Source: a virus. From it: a stretch of DNA of 64,000 nt. The first letter of the stretch is position 1, and the number at the start of each line of letters is the position of its first letter. A program made the position numbers and the translations under genes. The notes beneath the pieces were generated by a model that searched no databases, was not told the DNA's origin, and worked only from the letters and a program-made list of their open reading frames with translations. Location of the stretch: positions 1 through 64,000 of the IMG/VR virus record IMGVR_UViG_3300044843_001040; one strand, 5' to 3'. Positions 55,193-63,998 of the stretch are shown here, one piece after another.

Positions 55193-55474
55193 TCAATTAG
55201 TTTCTGGTAAACCATTGGGATTAGCTAACACACTAATAATTTTAGCTAAAGCATCTTCTTTACCCGGAATAGAAGATTGAGCAATAACACTCTTCATGTC
55301 AGCAATGAGTGCGGTAGACTCATTTGCGATACTAACCGCAAGGCCCATACATTTAGACATGTTAAGTACATACTGATGCTTTTCCGCAGTTTTTTTATTC
55401 TCTTCTGTGGTTTTCATACTGGCTTCTAATTCTGCCACTAGTGACTTGAGTAACGATAAATCAATATTTGCCAT
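55193..55474 (-). CDS. Hypothetical protein, 93 residues
   Basis: Not recognised. Helical (LKSLVAELEASMKTTEENKK). TAGGAG, whose TAG is the stop of the kinase-like gene, serves as its ribosome site. The two frames are the same, separated only by that TAG. Confidence 0.6.
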   Translation of the reverse strand: MANIDLSLLKSLVAELEASMKTTEENKKTAEKHQYVLNMSKCMGLAVSIANESTALIADMKSVIAQSSIPGKEDALAKIISVLANPNGLPETN

Positions 55475-55483
55475 AATTATCTC

Positions 55484-56104
55484 CTATTTTGTTCTATCAA
55501 AATCTATAAGTTTAAAGTTTCCATCACTATCCTTCATAAGATTTCTTGGATGAAGATCCGAATGTTGGATAGTTAATTTATTTAAATTTTTACAAAAAAA
55601 CATAACCTTGTGTAAGTCGAAGTCAAGCCCAATCGATAAGCCTTGTAATATTTTATTAATTTCTAATGAAGAATATTTCTTTATTTTATTTTGATCTTCA
55701 TGAGAGACTAAAGAATGAAAAACTTTAATTTCATCCTCTGACAGAGGATGGAGTTTTTCCATAATATAATAATAAAGTAAAAATCTTTGCGGCTGATTAT
55801 TTATCGTTCTAGTATGGACTCCTAATTTATCATAATAATAAACTTTAGCGAGCAAGTTATTATTTGATAATAATATTGAGTGTAATACTTTCGATAAGTG
55901 AATCCAAGTATGTTCGATATTTTTATCCGTAGAATATGGCGGCTCGTAATAAGCCCCCAATTTAATTACTTTATCTGGGCACTCAATGATATTAAATACT
56001 TGACCATCTGCGCCAGATCCCAATTCCTTTCCTAAGGAAAGGGTTTGATTGTTCTCATCAATGAAACAATAATTATACTGGTTAACTAAAGGTAAAACCT
56101 GCAT
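55484..56104 (-). CDS. Protein kinase-like / phosphotransferase
   Basis: 206 residues. Gly-rich loop LGSGADGQVFNI near 27-38, Lys in DKVIKLG, catalytic loop IQHSDLHPRNLM and the metal motif as LIDFDR in place of DFG. The protein ends right after it, so there is no C-lobe extension. The HxDxHPxN form is shared with aminoglycoside and choline kinases as well as some protein kinases. Substrate unknown. Confidence 0.78.
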   Translation of the reverse strand: MQVLPLVNQYNYCFIDENNQTLSLGKELGSGADGQVFNIIECPDKVIKLGAYYEPPYSTDKNIEHTWIHLSKVLHSILLSNNNLLAKVYYYDKLGVHTRTINNQPQRFLLYYYIMEKLHPLSEDEIKVFHSLVSHEDQNKIKKYSSLEINKILQGLSIGLDFDLHKVMFFCKNLNKLTIQHSDLHPRNLMKDSDGNFKLIDFDRTK

Positions 56105-56105
56105 T

Positions 56106-56831
56106 TCACTTTAAAACTATTAATCGACGTTTAAGATTATTTTGTTTAACTCCATGTGCGGCAAAAGAAATACCCATCTGGTCTCGATACAATCGATCAG
56201 CATTGAAGCATAATCGACAATCAGTACATCCAATTTCTTTGCCTCCCGGCTTTGTTTGAGCTGGGCAAGGAATCCACTTAACATCAGACCCTGGTAAAGA
56301 ATAAGCTTTAGTGGTGGTATGTTCTGGAACCACAATAGCCGGAGCATAACCTTGCTGTCTAGCCAACTCTACCTCTGCGGTAGAGGTAACTGAAGCTAAA
56401 ATAGATACTTGAGACCATTCATGTCGAGGAACTTTTTTCCAAGCGTGAGTATAAGACCAACAGTCTCCTCCTCCTCTTTTTTTCCAGCGAGCAATCGCTT
56501 TATTGATCAAACGAGTTCCAGTAATAGTCCGAGAATCTCCGGCGACATGCAATCTTAGATCTCGATGTGCTGGAACATCTCCTCCTTGATAAGCAGAATC
56601 AATAGCTTTGACTTCAGCCTGCGCCGCTTGCACGGGAGAAATGTGCTCTGACTTTTGATCGAGACGGGCATTAGTTATCCCAACATAAGATGTTTGGGCA
56701 TAGCATCCTTCTCCCATTAATGGGCAATCAGTCGGGCAAGACGCCTTAATAGAAACATAAGTAGCATCTGCTTTATGTGACCCCATAATTTTTTTATTGC
56801 CAGAATCTGAAACGTATATTGCTACGCTCAT
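56106..56831 (-). CDS. Cys-rich phage protein, possible Fe-S or radical-SAM-like
   Basis: 241 residues. N-terminal CPTDCPLMGEGCYAQ gives three or four Cys in a short span; a second group is GCTDCRLCF near 211-219. A core has RDLRLHVAGDSRTITG. This matches a family of phage proteins with a CP..C....CY start that I recall from actinophages; its activity is not established. The start is ATG after GGGTAAAAT. Confidence 0.6.
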   Translation of the reverse strand: MSVAIYVSDSGNKKIMGSHKADATYVSIKASCPTDCPLMGEGCYAQTSYVGITNARLDQKSEHISPVQAAQAEVKAIDSAYQGGDVPAHRDLRLHVAGDSRTITGTRLINKAIARWKKRGGGDCWSYTHAWKKVPRHEWSQVSILASVTSTAEVELARQQGYAPAIVVPEHTTTKAYSLPGSDVKWIPCPAQTKPGGKEIGCTDCRLCFNADRLYRDQMGISFAAHGVKQNNLKRRLIVLK

Positions 56832-56865
56832 ATTTTACCCGCTTTGCACTTAGCTCTGAGTGTTA

Positions 56866-57036
56866 TTATTTAGTGTCAGTAGATAGAGTTGAATCCTTCA
56901 CATCTACAAAAGGATCATTGGCTTTATAAGCCATATAAGCCTTTTTGAGACGCTCCCCATTAGCTTGATGAAGATGGAAAGCTACCCCACCTAATAAGGG
57001 GAAAAATGTAGCTAAGATACAAATTACAACTAACAT
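56866..57036 (-). CDS. Small membrane protein, 56 residues
   Basis: MLVVICILATFFPLLGGVAF is one membrane helix, followed by a polar tail ending KDSTLSTDTK. The ATG overlaps the stop of the upstream gene (TGATG). It was too short to stand out but fits the operon spacing exactly. Confidence 0.6.
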   Translation of the reverse strand: MLVVICILATFFPLLGGVAFHLHQANGERLKKAYMAYKANDPFVDVKDSTLSTDTK

Positions 57037-57275
57037 CACTTACCTTCTTTTTTATTTTTATTAGTGGTCTGCTCAGTAGCAGCTGATACTTTTTGTTCTT
57101 CTGCTAATTTAGCTAGCAAACGTTGCCTCTGACGAGTTGCTCCAGTAGGAGGCAAAGCGTTTAACTTATCTTGGGTAGTTGGATATTTTTGATGGTACTC
57201 TTCTAACATTTTTTCTGCCCGAAGACGACGCTCTGTACGAATAGCCTGAGTAACTGGTTTACCGCGTTTTGACAT
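57036..57275 (-). CDS. Hypothetical basic protein, 79 residues
   Basis: Not recognised. Very rich in Lys, Arg and Gln (ATRQRQRLLAKLAEEQ). AAGGA lies eight bases before the ATG, and the gene follows a clear promoter. Confidence 0.58.
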   Translation of the reverse strand: MSKRGKPVTQAIRTERRLRAEKMLEEYHQKYPTTQDKLNALPPTGATRQRQRLLAKLAEEQKVSAATEQTTNKNKKEGK

Positions 57276-57318
57276 ATTATTTTCCTTTGTGTTAATGTTG
57301 AATGGGGAATCTCTTATT

Positions 57319-57346
57319 ATTGTATTTTTTTTAAATACCGTGTCAA
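57319..57346 (-). promoter_or_regulatory. Promoter before the 79-residue gene
   Basis: TTGACA, a 16-base spacer beginning CGG, then TACAAT on the minus strand. Confidence 0.65.
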
Positions 57347-57368
57347 GTGCCAGCGCTTATTTTTAAAA

Positions 57369-57989
57369 TTAACTCTGATGAGTAGACTTCCACCAAGAAA
57401 CATATTGGTGCATTAAAATACCAGAAGCTACTCCGCAGTTAAGACTGCGAACAGATCCATACATTTCAATTTCTACAATATCTTGGCAGAAAGATTGCAT
57501 CTGGGGAGTTAATCCCACACCTTCCTCTCCAAAAATGAAGAGGGTATTAGGCACAAATTGATAGTTAGTAAGTGGAACAGACTTGCCTGTAATATTATCT
57601 ACTCCAACAATAGTATATTGGGATTGAAGAGTTGATATTTCTTCCACGGTAGAAAGCCACTGCAAATCTGTATAATTATGGGTGCCTAAAGCAGAACGCC
57701 GATCCCATTTCTTATCTCCCAGATAAAAAACTTTTTGAGCATTAAAAGCATTGGCATTACGAATCATTGTGCCAAAATTAAAATCACCCACCCAACGTTC
57801 CATGAGAACGGAAAATGGATGCGCAGTTGATCGTAAAACTTGTTTAATTTCTTCTACAGATTTTCCTTTAAGAGCATCTGTAACATTATATTGCCAGGTA
57901 CTAAAATGAGAAGTGCCCGCAGCCATAGCTTGTTGGTGTACTTCAGAAGTTAGAGAAAAATCAGGGGAGGTTCTATTTTTAACTTGCAT
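57369..57989 (-). CDS. SpoU/TrmH-type RNA 2'-O-methyltransferase
   Basis: 206 residues. The SPOUT motifs are all seen: FNFGTMIRNANAF (motif 1), FIFGEEGVGLTPQM (motif 2) and VEIEMYGSVRSLNCGVASGI (motif 3, knot). Such enzymes methylate riboses in tRNA or rRNA, for example tRNA G18. It fits the RNA-maintenance set of this phage. Confidence 0.9.
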   Translation of the reverse strand: MQVKNRTSPDFSLTSEVHQQAMAAGTSHFSTWQYNVTDALKGKSVEEIKQVLRSTAHPFSVLMERWVGDFNFGTMIRNANAFNAQKVFYLGDKKWDRRSALGTHNYTDLQWLSTVEEISTLQSQYTIVGVDNITGKSVPLTNYQFVPNTLFIFGEEGVGLTPQMQSFCQDIVEIEMYGSVRSLNCGVASGILMHQYVSWWKSTHQS

Positions 57990-57994
57990 ATGTT

Positions 57995-58195
57995 TTAATG
58001 TAAAGAATTAATATCTAATGACCAAGAATCATCAATCTGCCGTAAGAGCTCTTGATTAAACTCTTGATCGGTCCAGCCGCATTCGGCTAAGTAATTAAAA
58101 TACAATTTAAAATAATATTCTGAATCACCGGCAGCAGCCATCCTAATTAAATAGAGAGCAAAATCTTCAATAGTTTGAAAAGGAAGCTTGACCAT
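57995..58195 (-). CDS. Hypothetical protein, 66 residues
   Basis: Not recognised. Helical, acidic, with LYLIRMAAAGDSEYYFKLYF. It lies between the PLP-enzyme and methyltransferase genes with gaps of three to five bases. Confidence 0.58.
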   Translation of the reverse strand: MVKLPFQTIEDFALYLIRMAAAGDSEYYFKLYFNYLAECGWTDQEFNQELLRQIDDSWSLDINSLH

Positions 58196-58198
58196 AAT

Positions 58199-59218
58199 TT
58201 AAGTATTATTGAGACGAGTTACTACTTCTTGCATCAAAGAACGAGGAATGGCTAAGTTCATTCTAATGAATCCTGGCGCGCCAAAAGGTGCTCCCTGAAT
58301 TATTTTAATTTTTGCTTGCTCAAATGCTAAGACATTATGGCATTTAAAAAATCCAAACATTCCAAACTGTTGTTCAATATCTTCTGGAACTAACAAAATG
58401 TTAGGATTTATTTCTTTACATAGCTTTTTATTATGTAAAATATCGGCAGCACTAGTCCGCTCAAAATTGAGCGTAGTTTGAGGGTACAGGTCTAAATGTT
58501 TAGCTAAGATCTGAAAATAAAACTTCTGAGACAAAATAGACACGCCAACAGTCATAGCCTCCATATATTCTGTAATATATGAATGCATTAACTTATTTTT
58601 ACATACTACATATCCTAAACGAAGTCCAGACAGACCTAACATTTTAGAAACTGAATATATTTGAGCGTCACCAATAACTGGTAATGGATGTTCGGTAGGC
58701 AAGTAAATGTGATTATAATAAGCCGCATCATGAACTAACGGAACATGAAAAACGGAATATTTTTTTTCTAAATTTATTAGTTCCTCTACCTTTACAGAAT
58801 CACCATTTGGATTATTAGGATCTAATAAGAGAAACGGTAATTTTCCTTGATTGGCATAAAAAGAACATTCCATGTTATGGATGGATGATAGAGGTGGAAT
58901 CAAAGCCCAAAATGGTTTTTTCATGGTATATTGACTCCACCCCATTTTTTTCCAAGCATAGAAACAAGCACCTAAAGCTTGTTTAGCTCCATTAGTAATA
59001 ACCACTGGATAGTGGTACTTATCTTCTAGATATTTAACTAATGGTCCATATCCTGCTGGAGCAGGATAAATAAGATCTTCAGCGGATAAGGAATCTAAAA
59101 TTTTATCATCTAAATTAAAAGAATTTAATAGATTGTCTCGAACTACATGTGGTTCACCAATAGCACAATCAATAAAACCCGGAGGACATTTATTAGATGC
59201 TAAAATTAAATTATCCAT
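58199..59218 (-). CDS. PLP-dependent aminotransferase-like protein (class I/II)
   Basis: 339 residues. Fold-type I motifs: TNGAKQAL near 75-82, DPNNPNGD near 133-140, Asp/Tyr in VHDAAYYNH near 162-170, and the PLP lysine in SVSKMLGLSGLRLGY (Lys near 192). Aminotransferases exchange amino groups between amino and keto acids. It is one base from the LysRS gene, so it may act on lysine or on an amino acid used in a modification; that is inference. Confidence 0.8.
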   Translation of the reverse strand: MDNLILASNKCPPGFIDCAIGEPHVVRDNLLNSFNLDDKILDSLSAEDLIYPAPAGYGPLVKYLEDKYHYPVVITNGAKQALGACFYAWKKMGWSQYTMKKPFWALIPPLSSIHNMECSFYANQGKLPFLLLDPNNPNGDSVKVEELINLEKKYSVFHVPLVHDAAYYNHIYLPTEHPLPVIGDAQIYSVSKMLGLSGLRLGYVVCKNKLMHSYITEYMEAMTVGVSILSQKFYFQILAKHLDLYPQTTLNFERTSAADILHNKKLCKEINPNILLVPEDIEQQFGMFGFFKCHNVLAFEQAKIKIIQGAPFGAPGFIRMNLAIPRSLMQEVVTRLNNT

Positions 59219-59219
59219 A

Positions 59220-60764
59220 TTATTTTAATTCAATAGGCTTTAAGGTAGGGAAAAGTATTACATCTTTGATGTTAGAAGAATTAGTTAGAAAGGAAACTAA
59301 GCGATCGATACCTAGACCTAGACCGATAGCGGGAGGCATTCCATATTCTAATGCTTCAATATAATCTTGGTCAAAAGCCATTGGATCCTTTTCGGAGGAT
59401 GACAATTGCTGTTGAAATCTTAAAAATTGTTCTTGAGGGTCATTTAATTCTTGGAAAGCATTCGCTAATTCTTGACCATTAACAAAAAGCTCAAACCTAT
59501 CGCAAAAATTAGGGTCTTGATCTGAGGCTCTGGCTAACGGAGAAATATCTTTTGGATAATCAGTAATAAAGACTGGCACTGATTTAGTGCCATTTTCATT
59601 CCTATAATCTTCAGTTAGAAAAGGTTCAACTAGGTGCTCGAATAAAATTCCAATTTTGGAACCAGAAGAAACATTCTTGACTGCCTCTGAAAGATCTGGC
59701 AGAGAAATTTTCTGCAGTCTAGGATTATTTTCTTGTTGCACTTGCAGTGTTGATAAATCAATTCCAGACTTATGAGCAGCATATTCAATGGAATTGAGCA
59801 TGGAAACAGAATGAAATCTACTCCAATCAATAGGAGAATTAACCATCCAATTATTAAAATAATTTAATGCACTAGCAGGCAAATTATTTTCTAAATAAGA
59901 AATAATAAAATTCCAAAGATTAGAGGTATGCGAAATCAAATCTTTAAAGTTACCATATGCTTCATAACTTTCCAGCATAGTAAATTCTGGATTATGTCGA
60001 GGCGACAATCCTTCATTTCGATAATTTTTACCAATTTCAAATACCTTTTCATAGCCTCCCACTAATAATCTTTTTAGATAAAGTTCTGGAGCAATTCTTA
60101 ATTGCAAGGAACAATTTAGAGAGTTATGAAAAGTATTAAAAGGCTTAGCGTTAGCTCCTGAACTAATAGCAGATAGAGTTGGAGTTTCTACTTCCATAAA
60201 AGAGCGAGTCTCCATAAACTGTCTAATAGCCTTAATGACCATAGAACGAACAATAAATCGCGCTCTAGTTTCTTCGGAGGATAGAAGATCTAAATATCTT
60301 TGACGATACTTAACTTCTTCATCTGAAAGTCCAGAAAACTTCTCTGGCGGAGGAAGATGTGATTTAGTTAGCACTTTCCAAGTTTGGAGTAGAATAGAAA
60401 TTTCTCCCGTCTTAGATAGGCAAGATAATCCAGAAATCTCAATAATATCTCCTAGATCAAGAAGATAAAGGTCTTGATAATTTGAAAGAGATGACTTAGA
60501 AGCAATCAATTGAATTGACCCAGAAGCATCCGTCATCTTGATGAAAGTAATTCCTCCAGACTTACGAATATTAGTAATTCTGCCGTGTAGTTTCCACTCT
60601 TCAGATAACTCGTCTGGAGAAATAGAGGTGGGCGGATGATTATGACTGCTTTCTTTAAGAACAGAAGCAATAGAATGATGCTTCTCTGCCAAGGGATAAG
60701 TACCACCATTTAAGATGGTGTGCTTATTTAATCTTACTTCCTTTAAACTTTCTTGACTTGACAT
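59220..60764 (-). CDS. lysS: Lysyl-tRNA synthetase, class II
   Basis: 514 residues, full length. The OB-fold anticodon-binding domain (HGRITNIRKSGGITFIKMTD) is followed by class II motifs: motif 1 FMETRSFMEVETPTL, motif 2 KNYRNEGLSPRHNPEFTMLE and motif 3 GLGLGIDRLVSFL. It charges tRNA-Lys. No tRNA-Lys gene is in the window, so it may serve host or distant phage tRNAs. All motifs are intact. Confidence 0.95.
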   Translation of the reverse strand: MSSQESLKEVRLNKHTILNGGTYPLAEKHHSIASVLKESSHNHPPTSISPDELSEEWKLHGRITNIRKSGGITFIKMTDASGSIQLIASKSSLSNYQDLYLLDLGDIIEISGLSCLSKTGEISILLQTWKVLTKSHLPPPEKFSGLSDEEVKYRQRYLDLLSSEETRARFIVRSMVIKAIRQFMETRSFMEVETPTLSAISSGANAKPFNTFHNSLNCSLQLRIAPELYLKRLLVGGYEKVFEIGKNYRNEGLSPRHNPEFTMLESYEAYGNFKDLISHTSNLWNFIISYLENNLPASALNYFNNWMVNSPIDWSRFHSVSMLNSIEYAAHKSGIDLSTLQVQQENNPRLQKISLPDLSEAVKNVSSGSKIGILFEHLVEPFLTEDYRNENGTKSVPVFITDYPKDISPLARASDQDPNFCDRFELFVNGQELANAFQELNDPQEQFLRFQQQLSSSEKDPMAFDQDYIEALEYGMPPAIGLGLGIDRLVSFLTNSSNIKDVILFPTLKPIELK

Positions 60765-60765
60765 A

Positions 60766-61104
60766 TTAAGTATGGGTAGAATAATCTGGAGAGGTATTAA
60801 AATAATGTTCCATTATCTCCTCATCTTCATGAGGAAGAATTTCTTCTAAGGGATCTAGATGATATGGTAACTGAAAAGGATCGCACATAACGGGAACTTC
60901 TAAAGTAAATTTAGAGCCATCTACGTTAGTTTTAATGGTTTGAAACAAACCACAGGATAATCCCTCTTTATTTTCTTCATAAGAAGAAAATGGTAACTCT
61001 TCTTGAGTAGAAAATTCATTTTCACTAAAATTTTCAGAAGAATCTTCCTCTACGCAACCCAAGATAAACACAACTAGACCTAGTGAGATTAATTTTTGTA
61101 ACAT
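60766..61104 (-). CDS. Predicted lipoprotein, 112 residues
   Basis: Signal peptide MLQKLISLGLVVFILGC with a lipobox at ILGC, then a very acidic region (EEDSSENFSENEFSTQEELP). Rest unknown. One base from the LysRS gene. Confidence 0.7.
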   Translation of the reverse strand: MLQKLISLGLVVFILGCVEEDSSENFSENEFSTQEELPFSSYEENKEGLSCGLFQTIKTNVDGSKFTLEVPVMCDPFQLPYHLDPLEEILPHEDEEIMEHYFNTSPDYSTHT

Positions 61105-61126
61105 ACAACCCCGTTTAATTGAAAAT

Positions 61127-61456
61127 TTACCACATTAATAATGTGTGAAAAATAGCTCCTACCACAAAAATAATTGTGGCAAATAGCAAATCATAAAATA
61201 ATTTAAAAAACAAATAGGAAGAAGTGGCTTGTTTAGCTGCTAATTGAATAACCACAGAAGTTTGATTAAACAAATCAACTACCTCTTTAGTTTTAAAGAG
61301 CTGCAATAAAAGCAACACTCCAATAAAATGAGCAGGCCCTAATAAGGGAAAGTTAGTAAATTGTTTAACAACAAACCATTTCCAAAATATGGAAATATAA
61401 AATGCTCTCAACACAAAATTAAACAAATACCAAACTACATAAAGGGCATACATCAT
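61127..61456 (-). CDS. Membrane protein, 109 residues
   Basis: Three hydrophobic segments, about residues 3-25, 40-54 and 82-106, with ATIIFVVGAIFHTLLMW at the end. Two adjacent ATGs are possible starts. Function unknown. Confidence 0.62.
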   Translation of the reverse strand: MMYALYVVWYLFNFVLRAFYISIFWKWFVVKQFTNFPLLGPAHFIGVLLLLQLFKTKEVVDLFNQTSVVIQLAAKQATSSYLFFKLFYDLLFATIIFVVGAIFHTLLMW

Positions 61457-61487
61457 AACTATTCTTTCTGAGTGCCCTCACTATCTA

Positions 61488-61533
61488 GGGCGTGAGAATA
61501 AAATTTAGTCGCTGGGAGCTGGCCGTGGCACGA
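61488..61533 (-). ncRNA. Element D, copy 2
   Basis: TCGTGCCACGGCCAGCT then CCCAGCGACTAAATTTTATTCTCACG on the minus strand. Outer CGTG/CACG replaces GTGTG/CACAC of copy 1. It lies between the AAA gene and the membrane-protein gene. Confidence 0.5.
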
Positions 61534-61547
61534 AAATTGCATCCGGT

Positions 61548-62369
61548 TCAATCGGAATTCGCAATCATACTTTTAATTCTAGTGATAGAAGATCGATAAT
61601 CACTTCCAAATAAGAAAACAGATTTGAATAATTCTTCTAGATGTGCAAAAGAAAAACCAGCAGTATCTTTGACCCATTGGTCTAAGTTTTCAATTTTAGA
61701 TTTCCCTAACAGTAATTTTTGCAAATATTCTTTTCTAATTTTTGCTTGAGGAGGCTTAACTTCTAAAACTAGATCGAATCTATTGGGTCTATTTTTAATG
61801 TTATTTTGTAAATCTTTAATGTAATTAGTAGTTCCAAGATATACTGTAGAGTGTGAAAATTTTTCTAAACCATCTAACATGTTTAGAAAATCTGATTCAT
61901 CAATACTATCTAGTATATAATTTAAATCTTCTAATAGAACAATGATCGGTTTATCCGGATAAATTTCTCTAAATTTAGAGAGACACTCTTTATAAACGTC
62001 GATGTTAGTATTAAACTTAATTACGACGCCATCTTTAGAAGTGACATTAGATGTCAACAAAGAGATAATAGATGACTTACCACATCCGGGCGGTCCATAC
62101 ATTAAGATTCCTCTCTTAAATGGCATTTGATATGCTGCGTACTTATCTTTCAGGGTCCAAAATTTTTGGATGTCTTTAATGATAAAGTCACTCGTATCAT
62201 CTTGAAAAGCAAAGATTCTTCTTTGCTCAATATCTAATTTTTTAAAATAAAACCCATATTGACGGTCATAACAGGTTTCGTACAAACCTGGAGGAAAAAC
62301 ATCAGTACATTTACTGAGGTCAATCGGAACAAATATCTCGGGACTTGGGCAGGAAAAACCTTGTTTCAT
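61548..62369 (-). CDS. AAA-family ATPase, BCS1-like
   Basis: 273 residues. Walker A YGPPGCGKSS near 91-100, Walker B PIIVLLEDLN near 141-150, sensor 1 GTTNY and Arg-finger region NRPNRFD. The run of motifs and length match the AAA core of BCS1-type proteins, without the membrane part. AAGG lies seven bases before the ATG. The ATG also overlaps a mini-frame M-Q-E-I-E-R-Y-V, which looks like the start of a lost MORN gene. Confidence 0.85.
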   Translation of the reverse strand: MKQGFSCPSPEIFVPIDLSKCTDVFPPGLYETCYDRQYGFYFKKLDIEQRRIFAFQDDTSDFIIKDIQKFWTLKDKYAAYQMPFKRGILMYGPPGCGKSSIISLLTSNVTSKDGVVIKFNTNIDVYKECLSKFREIYPDKPIIVLLEDLNYILDSIDESDFLNMLDGLEKFSHSTVYLGTTNYIKDLQNNIKNRPNRFDLVLEVKPPQAKIRKEYLQKLLLGKSKIENLDQWVKDTAGFSFAHLEELFKSVFLFGSDYRSSITRIKSMIANSD

Positions 62370-62395
62370 ACGTACCTTTCAATTTCTTGCATACT

Positions 62396-62644
62396 TTACC
62401 ATAAAGTTTTTAATTTAAGTATTCGCCAATATTCTTCTTCTGTATATTGTTTATTTTGAAGATACCACTCTTTATATCCATCAGCATATTCTACCGCTGG
62501 CCCATCTTCTCGATGTAAGAGATCATGAAGATACCACCATTTATTTCCATTAGAAAATTCTATCGCTGGACCGTCTTCTCGATGATATCGATCATTCCAA
62601 TAATAAAATTTATTTCCATTTTTGTCTATATTAATTCCGTGCAT
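62396..62644 (-). CDS. MORN-like repeat protein, two repeats
   Basis: 82 residues (36 + 2 x 23). Cores YHREDGPA and LHREDGPA; leader MHGINIDKNGNKFYYWND; tail YTEEEYWRILKLKTLW. Last gene of the array that runs off the window. Confidence 0.88.
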   Translation of the reverse strand: MHGINIDKNGNKFYYWNDRYHREDGPAIEFSNGNKWWYLHDLLHREDGPAVEYADGYKEWYLQNKQYTEEEYWRILKLKTLW

Positions 62645-62648
62645 TACT

Positions 62649-63035
62649 TTACCATAAAGCTTTTAATTTAACCATTCGCCAATACTTTTTTTCTGTGTAT
62701 CTCTTATTTTTAAGATGCCAAAATTTAGTACCATCAACATATTCTACTGCCGGACCATCTTCTCGATGGAGTTGATTATGAAGCAACCATTCTTTAGATC
62801 CATTACTCCACTCTACGGCTGGACCATCTTCTCGATGTAGTTGATCATGACGATACCAATATTTATCTCCATTAACATACTCTACAGCCGGACCATCTTC
62901 TCGATGTCGTTGACCATGAAGATACCAATATTTATTTCCATCATACCATTCGATAGCTGGTCCATCTTCTCGATGGAGTTGGCCATTCCAATAGTATCTT
63001 TTAGTCCCACGTTCATCTATTTTAATTTCTTGCAT
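62649..63035 (-). CDS. MORN-like repeat protein, four repeats
   Basis: 128 residues. Cores LHREDGPA, RHREDGPA, LHREDGPA, LHREDGPA; tail YTEKKYWRMVKLKALW. Confidence 0.88.
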   Translation of the reverse strand: MQEIKIDERGTKRYYWNGQLHREDGPAIEWYDGNKYWYLHGQRHREDGPAVEYVNGDKYWYRHDQLHREDGPAVEWSNGSKEWLLHNQLHREDGPAVEYVDGTKFWHLKNKRYTEKKYWRMVKLKALW

Positions 63036-63038
63036 ACT

Positions 63039-63287
63039 TCACCATAATGCTTTTAATTTAACTAATCTCCAATACTCTTCTTCTGAATATGATTCACCTT
63101 GAAGATACCATTTTTTAAATCCATTAACATAATCTATGGCCGGACCACCTTCTCGATGCCGTTGACCATGATGATACCATTGTTTATATCCATTAATATA
63201 TTTTATTGCTGGTCCATCTTCTCGATGGAGTTTATTACTCCAAAAATATCTTTTAGTGCCAAATTTATCTATCGTAATTTCTTGCAT
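63039..63287 (-). CDS. MORN-like repeat protein, two repeats
   Basis: 82 residues. Cores LHREDGPA and RHREGGPA; tail YSEEEYWRLVKLKALW. Confidence 0.88.
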   Translation of the reverse strand: MQEITIDKFGTKRYFWSNKLHREDGPAIKYINGYKQWYHHGQRHREGGPAIDYVNGFKKWYLQGESYSEEEYWRLVKLKALW

Positions 63288-63290
63288 ATT

Positions 63291-63608
63291 TTACCACAAA
63301 GCTTTTAGCTTAACTAAACGCCAATATTTTTCTTCTGTATATTTTTTACCGTGAAGGAACCACTCTTTATCTCCATTAGCATATTCTGCGGCCGGACCAT
63401 CTTCTCGATGAAATTGATCATGCAAATACCAGAATTTGTCTCCATTAGAATATTCTAATGCCGGGCCATCTTCTCGATGATATTGACCATTAAGACACCA
63501 CTCTTTAGATCCATTAGCATATTCTATCGCAGGACCATCTTCTCGATGTAATTGGTTATTCCAATAATATCTTTTAGTCCCGTGTTCATCTATTGTAATT
63601 TCTTGCAT
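63291..63608 (-). CDS. MORN-like repeat protein, three repeats
   Basis: 105 residues. Cores LHREDGPA, YHREDGPA, FHREDGPA; tail YTEEKYWRLVKLKALW. Confidence 0.88.
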   Translation of the reverse strand: MQEITIDEHGTKRYYWNNQLHREDGPAIEYANGSKEWCLNGQYHREDGPALEYSNGDKFWYLHDQFHREDGPAAEYANGDKEWFLHGKKYTEEKYWRLVKLKALW

Positions 63609-63611
63609 ACT

Positions 63612-63998
63612 TTACCATAATGCTTTTAGCTTGACTAATCTCCAATATTCTTCTTCGGAATATCTTTTGCCTTGAAGGCACCAATATTTAGTACCATTAG
63701 CATCTTCTACGGCTGGTCCATCTTCTCGATGTAGATCGCCATGATGATACCATTCTTTATATCCACTAACATATTCTAGAGCAGGCCCATCTTCTCGATG
63801 TCTTTTACCATTAACATACCAAGCTTTATATTTATTAATATATTCTATTGCTGGCCCAGCTTCTCGATGCCAACGATCATAAAGCCTCCATTCGTTACTG
63901 CCATTAGTAAATTCTATGGCGGGTCCAGCTTCTCGATGAAGCTGACCGTTCCAATAATAAAATTTAGTACCATATTTATTTATCTTAATTTCTTGCAT
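63612..63998 (-). CDS. MORN-like repeat protein, four repeats
   Basis: 128 residues. Cores LHREAGPA, WHREAGPA, RHREDGPA, LHREDGPA; tail YSEEEYWRLVKLKALW. The ATG is at the window edge, so its leader is not visible. Confidence 0.88.
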   Translation of the reverse strand: MQEIKINKYGTKFYYWNGQLHREAGPAIEFTNGSNEWRLYDRWHREAGPAIEYINKYKAWYVNGKRHREDGPALEYVSGYKEWYHHGDLHREDGPAVEDANGTKYWCLQGKRYSEEEYWRLVKLKALW

